Shown piece after piece: positions 25,252-34,232 of a DNA stretch of 64,000 nucleotides (the stretch's first letter is position 1; each line of letters starts with the position of its first letter). The stretch comes from CAXRDE01 sp964229355. Lineage in GTDB: Bacteria > Cyanobacteriota > Sericytochromatia > UBA7694. The stretch lies in assembly GCA_964229355.1 (NCBI GenBank), contig CAXRDE010000016.1, forward strand, positions 124,001-188,000, in the 5' to 3' direction. The position numbers were made by a program, and so were the translations under genes. The notes under the pieces are model-generated. The model ran no database searches. It was not told where the DNA came from and saw only the letters and a list, made by a program, of their open reading frames with translations.

Positions 25252-27024
25252 ATGAAAATAATTCAGGGGGCAGTCTACGGGCTGTCCCTTTTTTTACTGA
25301 GTTTAGGGTATGCACTCCCCGTACAGGCAGGCTTACTGACTGAGCAAGTCAGCGCCACCCCACCGCCTTTCGCGAGGGAGGCCCTGCGGGCAGGGTGGAT
25401 CACGGTGGCCTCTGGAAAACCTGTGGAACAGGATTTTGTAGGGATGCAGTCTGATAGTGTTATCCGTGCAGGACGTCTGGGTGAGCTGTTTATCAGTATG
25501 GCTTTGTTCTCTCATTTGCAGCAGCAAAAAATAAATGTGCAAGACCCGGTTAACTTCTATCTCAACGATTTTCAGTTGCTCGAAGGCCATGGTGAAATTC
25601 AGTTGCGCCATCTGCTACGGCGTCAAACCGGTCTGCCCTTAAGACAAAGCAACCTTTACCTCAGCGATCCCACCCGCATTCCTGGCTTGCGTGACGGGAT
25701 TGTTCAGGAGCTTAAGCCCGCTATTCATGCACCGGGCGAAGCCTATACCTATCAGAGTGTGGGTGATCTTGTGGGGGCCCAACTTTTAAAGGAACTGGTG
25801 TCTCAGCAGCGTAACCGTGAGGTTCCGTTGGACGAAGTGCTGATGCGACATTTTGCGGATTTATCCTGGAAGCAAACCCGATTAATGAACGTCAAAACGG
25901 GTGCTGAATACGATGCGCTGCTCGGCAAAACGGCACCACCGTATCGCTATTTTCCCGCTGTCTGGAGTACCGCACCCTCTGTGCATGGCTATGTCAGTTC
26001 TCTGGCTGATCTCTCAGCTTTACTGCAGCATTTGCTCTCCAAATCTATCCCCGAAAAAGGGCAAGATCTTGCGACGCTGGGTCTGTTTCCGGCTCAGATG
26101 GGTAACACCCCTTATTATTATTTAGACAGTCGCCTCTTTGGGCAATCTCTGCGTCTGGCGGTCTTCCCTGAACAGCAAGCAGGCTTTGTGTTGTACTACA
26201 ACCATGCGGAGTCCGATTTGGCTGAGCATATGACCCAGCGCTTTGTGACGCAAACGCTCAACATGACTTTGCCCCCTGTCCCAGAAAAAGAAGTTAGCCC
26301 TTCTGACTGGGTTCCTTTACGTCTGTTGAACCGGGACCAGGTTTCTTTGTTAAAAGCTTTTGATGTGGTACAGCCTACGTATGTGGGCGTGAGCGAAGCG
26401 GGACTTCTTTACCAGGGCCAATCCTGGTGGAAGATCTCCCAAAACGACTATCAAAACACGCAGGGTTCACGCTTGCGCTGGGACGGGAACACTTTACAGG
26501 AGCTTGGGAATCGTCAGTCTCGCTGGCAGGTGGCTCAGGGCTGGCATCATCCCTGGACCCAGTGGGGAATTGCCGGGTTTTTTGTGTTGTGTTTTCTGGC
26601 CTTTTTTGGCGTGGCGGTTTATCATCTGTGGCAGTATGAACCGGTGGTGTCTGCCGATGAACACAATGAAAGTGAAGTTGCTGAGGAGCAAAATACCTGG
26701 GATTTGCCCTTGCTGTCAGCCTTAAACAGTGCGTGTGTGTGGCTTTTTGTTCCCCTGTTTTACCAGGGGCTCCTGGGGACACAAGCTGCAGCAGAGTTAA
26801 GCCTGGCATTTCGCAATCAACCCCCCGCGCTTTTAATTGGGGGCCTGGTGTTACCCCTTGTGGCCCTGATCAGTGGCTTTATTTTGATGTTGTTGTTCTT
26901 GAGCGAGTGGAAAACGCGTCAATGGAAAACAGGCCAGCGCGTGCTGTATAGCTCACAGCTGACCTTACTGTTGCTTTTTACGGTGTGGATTGCCACCTGG
27001 AATCTTTTGGGCTTCAGGTTTTAA
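25252..27024 (+). CDS. Beta-lactamase-fold membrane protein, catalytic motif lost
   Basis: The start at the ATG 4 bp after the S51-like gene gives a signal peptide (IQGAVYGLSLFLLSLGYALP). Residues 30-360 follow the serine beta-lactamase/esterase class C fold (VQDPVNFYLNDF, IQLRHLLRRQTGLP, APGEAYTYQSVGDLVGAQLL). The Ser-x-x-Lys site is replaced: where IGSVSK is expected the sequence reads RAGRLGE. The Tyr-x-Asn site is YQS. It is therefore probably a non-catalytic binding protein. The C-terminus has about four membrane helices from residue 435 on. It may bind peptidoglycan or partner with the S51-like peptidase. Confidence 0.72.
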   Translation: MKIIQGAVYGLSLFLLSLGYALPVQAGLLTEQVSATPPPFAREALRAGWITVASGKPVEQDFVGMQSDSVIRAGRLGELFISMALFSHLQQQKINVQDPVNFYLNDFQLLEGHGEIQLRHLLRRQTGLPLRQSNLYLSDPTRIPGLRDGIVQELKPAIHAPGEAYTYQSVGDLVGAQLLKELVSQQRNREVPLDEVLMRHFADLSWKQTRLMNVKTGAEYDALLGKTAPPYRYFPAVWSTAPSVHGYVSSLADLSALLQHLLSKSIPEKGQDLATLGLFPAQMGNTPYYYLDSRLFGQSLRLAVFPEQQAGFVLYYNHAESDLAEHMTQRFVTQTLNMTLPPVPEKEVSPSDWVPLRLLNRDQVSLLKAFDVVQPTYVGVSEAGLLYQGQSWWKISQNDYQNTQGSRLRWDGNTLQELGNRQSRWQVAQGWHHPWTQWGIAGFFVLCFLAFFGVAVYHLWQYEPVVSADEHNESEVAEEQNTWDLPLLSALNSACVWLFVPLFYQGLLGTQAAAELSLAFRNQPPALLIGGLVLPLVALISGFILMLLFLSEWKTRQWKTGQRVLYSSQLTLLLLFTVWIATWNLLGFRF

Positions 27025-27036
27025 GCTCAGAAGGGC

Positions 27037-27531
27037 TTAATTGATTTGACGCAAAACGTCGATCATCTCTAAAGCCCCCTGGGCGCACTCCCATCCTTTG
27101 TTCCCTGCTTTAGAGCCGGCCCGTTCAAGAGACTGCTCAATATTTTCCACGGTTAAAATCCCGTTCATTACGGGAAGACCTGCCTCTAAACCTGCCTGGG
27201 CTGTGGCCTGGGTCGCAAAACTAGAGACATACTCAAAGTGGGCTGTGGCGCCGCGAATGACGGCCCCCAGGGCAATGAGCGCATTGTATTTACGGCTTTG
27301 CGCCATTTTTTGGATGGCCAGAGGGATTTCGAGGCCTCCAGGGACATACACGACGGTGATATCTTCTTTTTCGACGCCGTGACGATGCAGACAATCCAAA
27401 GCGCCACTGAGCAGCGCACGGGTAATGAGCTCGTTGAAGCGAGCGACGACAATCCCAATGCGGTTGCCTGAACCTTTGAAGTGACCTTCAATGGTGTGGT
27501 GTGATAAAGCGTTCTGTTGAGAAATTTGCAT
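27037..27531 (-). CDS. ribH: 6,7-dimethyl-8-ribityllumazine synthase
   Basis: The 164-residue product has the standard lumazine synthase layout: IGIVVARFNELITRALLSGA, VPGGLEIPLAIQKMA, LGAVIRGATAHFEYV with the catalytic His, and GILTVENIEQSLER. It condenses the pyrimidine and butanone phosphate intermediates. The usual nucleophilic run is normal. It is the last gene of ribD-ribE-ribBA-ribH, 12 bp after ribBA, and convergent with the beta-lactamase-fold gene. Confidence 0.96.
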   Translation of the reverse strand: MQISQQNALSHHTIEGHFKGSGNRIGIVVARFNELITRALLSGALDCLHRHGVEKEDITVVYVPGGLEIPLAIQKMAQSRKYNALIALGAVIRGATAHFEYVSSFATQATAQAGLEAGLPVMNGILTVENIEQSLERAGSKAGNKGWECAQGALEMIDVLRQIN

Positions 27532-27543
27532 AATGATTCTTCC

Positions 27544-28779
27544 TTATTTTCGGGCATGACCTAAAATGTGGTGCCCCATTTTATCGCGCTTGGTTTTCAG
27601 ATACTTGTCATTGGTGCTTTTGGGGCCTATTTCAATAGGCTCTCTACCCACCACTTCCAGACCAAAGCCGTCAATGCCTACAATTTTTCGGGGGTTATTG
27701 GTCATCAGGGTCATTTTTTGAATGCCCAACAGCTTGATCATTTGGGCGCCAAAACCATAATTGCGCAAATCGGGTTTGTAGCCCAACTTGAGATTGGCCT
27801 CCACTGTATCATAGCCTTTTTCTTGCAGGGCATAAGCCCGCATTTTGGCCACAAAGCCAATGCCCCGCCCTTCTTGACGCAGGTACAGCAAGGCGCCCTT
27901 TTCGGCTGCGGCAATCTTTTGCATGGCGTGATCGAGCTGTTCGCCGCAGTCACAGCGTCCAGAGCCAAAGGCATCGCCGGTGAGACATTCCGAGTGCACC
28001 CTGACCAACACGGGTTCTTCACCGGCCACATCGCCTTTGACCAGTGCAATATGGTGCTCGGTGGCATCATAGGTGTTCACAAAGGTGACCAGTTTAAAGT
28101 CGCCCCAGCGGGTGGGGATCTCCACCTCAGAGTCAATTTTAACAAAGGCCTCTTTGTGCATTTTGTATTGAATAAGATCCTGGATGGTAATGAATTTGAG
28201 CTGGTGTTGTTTGGCGATTTCTATGAGTTCGGGCACCCGGGCCATGCTGCCATCTTCGTTCATGATCTCGCAAAGCACTCCCGCAGGAGAAAACCCCGCC
28301 ATCCTTGCCAAATCCAGGGCCGCTTCCGTGTGTCCTGCACGGCGCAATACGCCGCCTTTTTGGGCCACCAGCGGAAAAATATGACCGGGTCTTGCCAGGT
28401 CGGTGGCCAGGGTCTCGGGATTGACCAGGGCTTGAATGGTGTTGGCCCGATCAAAGGCCGAAATACCTGTGGTATTGGTGGGCCAGTGGTCTACGGAGAC
28501 TGTGAAGTTTGTGGAGACCTGGGCAAACTTGCCGTGGTTGTTTTGCGACACCATCATGTCGAGCTCTAAGGTTTTTGCGCGCTCTTCACTAATGGAAACA
28601 CAAATGAGACCCCGTCCATGGGTCGCCATAAAGTTAATCGCTTCGGGTGTCGCTTTCTCGGCGGCCATAATAAAGTCGCCTTCATTTTCGCGGTCTTCGT
28701 CGTCTACAACAATAATAATTTCGCCCGCTTTTAAGGCTTTTAAAGCGTCTTCGACGGTATCAAAGGGTGAGGGATTCAT
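27544..28779 (-). CDS. ribBA: Bifunctional RibBA (DHBP synthase/GTP cyclohydrolase II)
   Basis: The 411-residue protein starts with the DHBP synthase domain (1-200), including VVDDEDRENEGDF and THGRGLICVS. The GTP cyclohydrolase II domain follows, with HSECLTGDAFGSGRCDCGEQ holding the three zinc Cys, and RQEGRGIGF. It supplies both precursors of riboflavin synthesis. The start overlaps the ribE stop as ATGA. The fused form is common in Cyanobacteria, Actinobacteria and Firmicutes. Confidence 0.97.
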   Translation of the reverse strand: MNPSPFDTVEDALKALKAGEIIIVVDDEDRENEGDFIMAAEKATPEAINFMATHGRGLICVSISEERAKTLELDMMVSQNNHGKFAQVSTNFTVSVDHWPTNTTGISAFDRANTIQALVNPETLATDLARPGHIFPLVAQKGGVLRRAGHTEAALDLARMAGFSPAGVLCEIMNEDGSMARVPELIEIAKQHQLKFITIQDLIQYKMHKEAFVKIDSEVEIPTRWGDFKLVTFVNTYDATEHHIALVKGDVAGEEPVLVRVHSECLTGDAFGSGRCDCGEQLDHAMQKIAAAEKGALLYLRQEGRGIGFVAKMRAYALQEKGYDTVEANLKLGYKPDLRNYGFGAQMIKLLGIQKMTLMTNNPRKIVGIDGFGLEVVGREPIEIGPKSTNDKYLKTKRDKMGHHILGHARK

Positions 28780-29399
28780 GGGGTTTCATTGCTTTCTGGA
28801 GCACGATAGGCTCGGGTAAATTGATGCACCATTTTGGCCAGCATATCCACTTCGATGTTTACATTATGGCCAGGGGTATAACTTTGAAAAGTGGTGACTT
28901 TCCAGGTGTGGGGAATAATCGATACGTAAAGGCGGTGTGCTGCGGGTTCAAGGTGAGCCAGGGTCAATGAAACGCCGTCGATAGCGATGGAACCCTCTAA
29001 AATACAGTAGCGAAAAAGTGTTTCAGGCAGTTCAATACCCACATACTTGTTTTCGCCGCGGTGTTCGAGGCTAACCACCTGGCCCGTGCCATTGATATGG
29101 CCTTGTACAAAATGGCCTCCCATACGCTGTGTGGGCAGCATGGCCCGCTCCAGATTGACGCTGTCGCCCACCTGAAATTGGCTAAACGTGGTTTTTTCGA
29201 GGGTTTCTTGAATCGATTGGACTTTAAAGGTTTTGTCTTCAAGGGCCACAACGGTTTGGCAACAGCCGTTAACAGCAATGGAGTCATCAATGTTGAGGTC
29301 TTCAAAAACCTGTTGGGCGGAAATCCAATAGGCAACGCCACCGTCGAAAGGCTCTATCTTTTGAATCTCTCCTACTTCTTCAATCAATCCCGTAAACAT
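28776..29399 (-). CDS. ribE: Riboflavin synthase alpha chain
   Basis: The start is set at the ATG giving MFTGLIEEVGEI, the conserved N-terminus of the family, not seven codons upstream. The 207-residue product has the two lumazine-binding repeats, each with Asn/Ser-rich cores (DSIAVNGCCQTVV in repeat 1, SIAIDGVSLTLA in repeat 2). It converts two lumazines into riboflavin plus the pyrimidine. It overlaps ribD by 16 bp and ribBA by 4 bp. Confidence 0.96.
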   Translation of the reverse strand: MFTGLIEEVGEIQKIEPFDGGVAYWISAQQVFEDLNIDDSIAVNGCCQTVVALEDKTFKVQSIQETLEKTTFSQFQVGDSVNLERAMLPTQRMGGHFVQGHINGTGQVVSLEHRGENKYVGIELPETLFRYCILEGSIAIDGVSLTLAHLEPAAHRLYVSIIPHTWKVTTFQSYTPGHNVNIEVDMLAKMVHQFTRAYRAPESNETP

Positions 29400-30523
29400 G
29401 GTTGAAAATGTCCTTCGCAAATCATTTGCTGATCCACTTGTGTATAGGTGACATCATAAAGTGGAAGTGCTTCTGCCATTGTGACACAATGCAAATCTCC
29501 AATGGCAGCAATTCCCGTGCCTAATATTTTGGGCGCGATGGCAATATGTACGCTATCGGCCAGTTTCTGCTGTAATAGGGCGGTAATCAATCCTGCGCCG
29601 CCTTCTACCATGACTGAGTAAACACCCTGTTGATATAAATGCTTCATGACCTGTTCTAAAGGCAGCCGACCCTGGGTGTTGAGCGGCAGGGGAATGAGCT
29701 GGGCACCCCGGTGGGTGTACTGGGCCAAATGGCTATGGTTACGTAAGGTGCCAGGGGCTGTATAAACCCGGGTTTGAGCTGCCTGTTCGTCTTGAAACAG
29801 ATGGTGGCTGGCCGGGGTTTTAAGGGCGCCATCAATGAGGACACGTATGGGGTCCCGTCCTTCTACCAGCCGCACGTTAAGACGCGGATTATCGTGAATG
29901 GCCGTACCTGAACCCACCATGACGGCATCGTATTGGGCGCGCAGGGCGTGACCGTGGGCCCTGGCTTTGGCGTTGGTGACCCACTGGCTGTCTCCAGAGA
30001 GACTGGCAATACGTCCATCAAGGGTCTGGGCCATTTTTAAGAGAATGTGTGGGCGCTGATGAAGCATATGGGTGCAAAAAATGCGATTGAGGTTCTGGGC
30101 TTCGGCGTGGCAGATTTCTGTGATCACTTCAATGCCTGCAGCCCGTAACTGGGCAATGCCGTTGCCCTGGACCCGTGGATTGGGATCTTGCATGCCTATC
30201 ACAACCCGTGAAAAGCCTGCGGCAATGATTTGCGGAGCACAGGGAGCGTTGATTTTACCTTTGCCTTCATGGGAGCAGGGTTCTAAATTGCAGTAGAGTG
30301 TGGTACCCGGTGGCATGTGTCGCGAACCAAACTGTTGGGCATAGTGATTCAACGCGTCGATTTCGGCATGCACCGCACCGTGGTAAGCATGATACCCTTC
30401 TGCCTTGACGACGCCGGCGGCATCCACAATCACGGCTCCCACCAGTGGATTTGGAGAAACGCGCCCTATTCCCTGGCGGGCCAGGGCAATCGCGCGCTGC
30501 ATATGAGCCTGGTGGATACTCAA
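29384..30523 (-). CDS. ribD: Bifunctional RibD deaminase/reductase
   Basis: The 379-residue product begins with the cytidine-deaminase-like domain, with zinc site GAVHAEIDAL and EPCSHEGKGKINAPC. That second motif differs from the usual PCSHxGRTPPC by an altered loop between the two Cys. The C-terminal reductase (from about 155) has RPHILLKMAQTLDGRIAS and VMVGSGTAIHDNPRLNVR. It carries out the second and third steps of riboflavin synthesis. It follows an unknown gene by 1 bp, so the rib genes may be read from further upstream. Confidence 0.94.
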   Translation of the reverse strand: MSIHQAHMQRAIALARQGIGRVSPNPLVGAVIVDAAGVVKAEGYHAYHGAVHAEIDALNHYAQQFGSRHMPPGTTLYCNLEPCSHEGKGKINAPCAPQIIAAGFSRVVIGMQDPNPRVQGNGIAQLRAAGIEVITEICHAEAQNLNRIFCTHMLHQRPHILLKMAQTLDGRIASLSGDSQWVTNAKARAHGHALRAQYDAVMVGSGTAIHDNPRLNVRLVEGRDPIRVLIDGALKTPASHHLFQDEQAAQTRVYTAPGTLRNHSHLAQYTHRGAQLIPLPLNTQGRLPLEQVMKHLYQQGVYSVMVEGGAGLITALLQQKLADSVHIAIAPKILGTGIAAIGDLHCVTMAEALPLYDVTYTQVDQQMICEGHFQPCLRD

Positions 30524-30524
30524 G

Positions 30525-30812
30525 TTAATGCTCCCGCAAGACGTCCTGTACGAAGAGTTGAACCGTCTGTAAGGCGTCGTACCACTTTTGTTTGTCTACC
30601 AGATCCACGGTATCGTCACGGGTGTCATGGGACGTGCTGGTGTAGTACGCCTGATAGGCCTGCGCTAAATCCATATCTTGACCCAAATTGTCCTGGAAAG
30701 ATTCCCATGATTTTGCGAGAGCAAGGGCTTTGGGATCCGCTGTGGCCTGTTGCTCAGCCAGAGATAAGAGTTGTTGAAACAGCTGTTGCCAATGTTCTGT
30801 GTTGGAGTCCAT
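30525..30812 (-). CDS. Small hypothetical protein upstream of ribD
   Basis: This 95-residue, acidic, Gln-rich, mostly helical protein has no signal peptide and no recognised family. It sits 6 bp after the 419-residue unknown gene and 1 bp before ribD, so it is co-transcribed with the riboflavin genes. No motif allows a function to be proposed. Confidence 0.6.
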   Translation of the reverse strand: MDSNTEHWQQLFQQLLSLAEQQATADPKALALAKSWESFQDNLGQDMDLAQAYQAYYTSTSHDTRDDTVDLVDKQKWYDALQTVQLFVQDVLREH

Positions 30813-30818
30813 GATGGG

Positions 30819-32078
30819 TTAGGCAAGTCCTTTGCGTTGGATAGATTTACGTATTTCTTGTTTGTATTCACGAATTTTTAAAAGGTTGGGGTTGGCTTCT
30901 GCAAAATTGTTGAAGGCAATCACCGCACTGTAGACATTGGTCTCACCCTCTGCATCTATTGCAACACGGTATAAACGATCGAGTTCTTTTGTGGGGTCCG
31001 GAGGACGTAAACGTTCTCTCAGGGCGTCTAGCTCAGGATGCAATTCTTTGATGATGCCGCCTTTGAGAGTGGCGACAAACTCAGAAACCTGTCGAAAGAC
31101 TTCCCGTCGGTTGCCAAAATAGCCGTTGCTCTCAAAGTGCTCGACGCAGGCTGTCATTTGACGCAGCACCCGATTATCGCTGGCTTTTTTAATATCTGGA
31201 TAATCTACTTTTTTGAAGTACTCCACATAGATATGGAGGGTTTTATGAAGCTTTTGAAACTCCTCAGGATCTAAAGACACAGGTTTATTTTTTTGATCAA
31301 TCACTTTAAGGACCTTCATCAAGGCCTGGGTTAGCTCTTGTTCTTCTTGCAAAAGGGCCAGTTTATGGTCGCGCTCCATTTTTTGGCGCTCGCCCGGCGA
31401 GTTGTACACCATATAGATAGAGGAGTGAATACTGTTGAAGGTGATGTTCACAATAAAGTATTCCCCGTTTTGCATGGCCTCTTGTATCACTTCTCGGTTG
31501 CGCTGAACCTCGGTTTCGATAAGGCTTGTGGCCATGTCATCAAGGGTTTTTTGCATCACCTGATAACGGTAAACTGCTTCAGGAGACATATAAGCATGAT
31601 GCTCATCGAAGAAAGCTTCACCTTCTCCTGTGGCTTCGCTCATATGACGGGTAATTTCGCCTAAGTTAATTTCCTGGCGCATGTATTGATCACAATAATA
31701 TCCGAAGGCGACACAACGCTGGCTAAACGTATTCAAAAACGCGTCCACATCTACAGAACTGGGCGCGTTGGCGATGACTTCAGGGGGAGTCGGGGGCTTT
31801 TCTTCTACCGGTGGGGAGGAAGGAGCTGCGGCGGGCGACGGCGAGCTAAAGGGTGGCGTAAAAGAGAAATCATCTTCAGGACCAAACAGAGATGTAATGC
31901 CGCCAAAAGGGTCTTCAGCAGGAGCTGTTTCCCTGGGCGGAGTCTCTGTGGGCGCGTTTGCCGGAGGGGTTTCAAATAAATTTTTGATGTCTTCAGAGAC
32001 CTGATCGTCAGAAGAAAATAGCGCCGCGATATCCTCAGCGCTTAAAAGTTCTTCGAAGGCTTCATTATCAGTCATCAT
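30819..32078 (-). CDS. Hypothetical protein, disordered N-terminus and helical core
   Basis: This 419-residue protein is soluble with no signal peptide. Residues 1-105 are acidic then Pro/Ala/Ser-rich and probably disordered; residues 110-419 are predicted helical with many charged residues. Short acidic motifs near the start (AEDIAALFSSDDQVSEDIKN) look like peptide-binding segments. I recognise no family. It heads the run containing ribDEBAH; the 139 bp upstream show no FMN riboswitch core. Confidence 0.6.
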   Translation of the reverse strand: MMTDNEAFEELLSAEDIAALFSSDDQVSEDIKNLFETPPANAPTETPPRETAPAEDPFGGITSLFGPEDDFSFTPPFSSPSPAAAPSSPPVEEKPPTPPEVIANAPSSVDVDAFLNTFSQRCVAFGYYCDQYMRQEINLGEITRHMSEATGEGEAFFDEHHAYMSPEAVYRYQVMQKTLDDMATSLIETEVQRNREVIQEAMQNGEYFIVNITFNSIHSSIYMVYNSPGERQKMERDHKLALLQEEQELTQALMKVLKVIDQKNKPVSLDPEEFQKLHKTLHIYVEYFKKVDYPDIKKASDNRVLRQMTACVEHFESNGYFGNRREVFRQVSEFVATLKGGIIKELHPELDALRERLRPPDPTKELDRLYRVAIDAEGETNVYSAVIAFNNFAEANPNLLKIREYKQEIRKSIQRKGLA

Positions 32079-32217
32079 ACACCCATGACATGGATTGTGA
32101 TGTCATACCGTTTAGCTTGCTTTTATGATCTGTTTTCATTGTCTACTTTCATCATATCAGGCTATCCCAGGAGATCCAATGGTATCCCCTGGGCGCAAGA
32201 AAAACAAGCGACCTCAC

Positions 32218-34014
32218 CTATTCTTTAGTATAGCTTTTGGGGTCAAGAAAATCCACATCTGCTTCCCGTTGTAGCTTTTCAATAAATTCGCCTAAAGGCA
32301 AGGCCCCTTCATTGCCGCTGCGTAGTCCCCGCACGGCAACGGTACCTTCTTCCATTTCACGATCGCCCACCACTAACATGTAGGGAATTTGTTGGAGTTG
32401 GGATTCACGGATTTTATAATTGACACTTTCATTGCGTACGTCAAGGTGAGCTCTTAAGCCTGCTGCTTTAAGGGACTCATACACAGACTGAGCGTAGTCC
32501 AGGTGGGCTTCGCCAAGGTTAATGACCGCACATTGAACCGGAGCCAACCACGCAGGAAAAGCCCCTGCATAATGTTCAATCAAGATGCCGATAAAACGCT
32601 CTAAAGAACCGTAAATGGCGCGGTGAATAACAATGGGGGTTTGCAGTTCATTGTTGGCATCAACGTATTTGAGATCAAAGCGCAAAGGCAGTTGGAAGTC
32701 CAATTGAACCGTGGCGGTTTGCCACTCACGGCCCAGGGCGTCTTCAATAATAAAGTCGAGTTTGGGGCCATAAAAAGCACCGTCGCCTTCGTTAATCTCG
32801 TAGTTAAAGCCTTCCTCTTGAATAACTTTGGCTAAACTGGCCTCCGCAGCGTTCCACATTTCCAGTTCACCCAGGTACTCTTCAGGGCGCGTTGACAAAT
32901 AAACCTTACTGAACTTCATATCAAATACTTCATAGGTACTGCGCGCCATGCGTAGCAATTGACGCAGTTCGCTTTCGATTTGATCAGGGGTGACAAAGAG
33001 GTGGGCGTCGTCCTGACAAAACATGCGCACGCGGGTTAAACCTGACAGGGCTCCTGATTTTTCATTGCGATGCAAAACCCCCTGATCGTGAATGCGCAAA
33101 GGCAAGTCGCGATAGCTGCGGCGTTCAGATTTAAAAATGAGCATATGGCTGGGGCAGTTCATGGGTTTGAGTCCCAACGCGTTGCGTTCATTCTCGGGTT
33201 TGTGGGCGTCATCTTCATCAAAAATGAACATATCTTCCTGATAATGATCCCAGTGACCTGAGGTTTCCCAGAGTTTTTTATTAAACAGTTGGGGGGTACG
33301 CACCTCGACATAACCGTTGCGCAGATTGTAGTTCCGCATTTTTTCGGACAGTTGTTTAAAGAGGGTGGCACCTTTGGGTAACCAAAACGGGCTACCGGGG
33401 GCATACTCATGAAACATGACCAGTCCCAGTTCTCGACCCAGTTTGCGGTGATCGCGCTTTTGGGCTTCTTCTAACTGGTAGAGATGCTTTTCTAAATCTT
33501 CTTTGGTTTTCCAGGCTGTGCCATAAATGCGTTGCAGCATGGGGTTCTTTTCGTCACCGCGCCAATAGGCTCCCGAGACCTTTAGCAATTTGAAGTGTTT
33601 ACACTGTTTGGTGTATCCCACATGGGGACCCGCACAAAGATCGGTAAAGTCGCCTTCTTTGTAAATGGAGACGTTTTCGTCAGGAATACCCTCAATAATT
33701 TCGAGTTTATAGTCCTGGTTATGTTCTTTAAACCACTGTAAGGCGTCTGCTTTAGACCATTCTTCGCGCTCGAATTTATTGTTGGTTTTGACAATTTTTT
33801 TCATTTCCGCTTCAATGGCGGTCAGGTCTTCAGGGGTGAGGGGACGATCTAAATCCATATCGTAGTAAAAACCGTCTTTGATGACGGGACCAATGGCAAA
33901 CTTGGCGCCAGGGAACAGGTTTTCTACGGCGTGAGCCATGATATGAGCCGCAGAGTGGCGAATGCTGTGCAGTTGATAATTGGGATCTTCGCGATCGATA
34001 AAATTCTCGTCCAT
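32218..34014 (-). CDS. thrS: Threonyl-tRNA synthetase lacking the TGS domain
   Basis: The 598-residue class II synthetase starts directly at the editing domain (HSAAHIMAHAV with its HxxxH). The catalytic core follows, with zinc ligands in MNCPSHML and VIHRAIYGSLERF and motif 2 RNEKSGALSGLTRVR, and then the anticodon-binding domain (LVVGDREMEEGTVAVR). The N-terminal TGS domain of about 60 residues is absent, as in many cyanobacterial ThrRS. An AGGACGAGGAAG stretch precedes the ATG. It charges tRNA-Thr and clears mis-charged Ser. Confidence 0.96.
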   Translation of the reverse strand: MDENFIDREDPNYQLHSIRHSAAHIMAHAVENLFPGAKFAIGPVIKDGFYYDMDLDRPLTPEDLTAIEAEMKKIVKTNNKFEREEWSKADALQWFKEHNQDYKLEIIEGIPDENVSIYKEGDFTDLCAGPHVGYTKQCKHFKLLKVSGAYWRGDEKNPMLQRIYGTAWKTKEDLEKHLYQLEEAQKRDHRKLGRELGLVMFHEYAPGSPFWLPKGATLFKQLSEKMRNYNLRNGYVEVRTPQLFNKKLWETSGHWDHYQEDMFIFDEDDAHKPENERNALGLKPMNCPSHMLIFKSERRSYRDLPLRIHDQGVLHRNEKSGALSGLTRVRMFCQDDAHLFVTPDQIESELRQLLRMARSTYEVFDMKFSKVYLSTRPEEYLGELEMWNAAEASLAKVIQEEGFNYEINEGDGAFYGPKLDFIIEDALGREWQTATVQLDFQLPLRFDLKYVDANNELQTPIVIHRAIYGSLERFIGILIEHYAGAFPAWLAPVQCAVINLGEAHLDYAQSVYESLKAAGLRAHLDVRNESVNYKIRESQLQQIPYMLVVGDREMEEGTVAVRGLRSGNEGALPLGEFIEKLQREADVDFLDPKSYTKE

Positions 34015-34232
34015 AATCTTCCTCGTCCTTTAAATACCAGTAGTTAAATACCAAATTTAGACTTCAGCATAACGCATTTTGTTCCTGACTACAGGCGTTT
34101 TGTGGGCCTTTCTTTGCAAAGAATTAAGTATTTATTGTATTAAGTTAATGTTCGGGTTATAAAATGGCGGTACAATGCATAAAATGGCTGAATTTATCTT
34201 GAGCATTCAGCCCCTTCAAGGAGTTTTAAACG

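Noticed and set aside
27568..28569. 333-codon open frame on the plus strand opposite ribBA
   Set aside because: It is long only because the complementary strand of ribBA has few stops in that frame; the translation resembles no protein and ribBA is certain.
32163..32200. Terminator after thrS
   Set aside because: A CCCAGG...CCTGGG stem with one mismatch is present, but there is no T run after it on the thrS strand.
32079..32217. FMN riboswitch in front of the rib gene run
   Set aside because: I looked for the conserved FMN-aptamer core (AGGATA and GGGTG-type blocks) in the leader of the first gene and found none.
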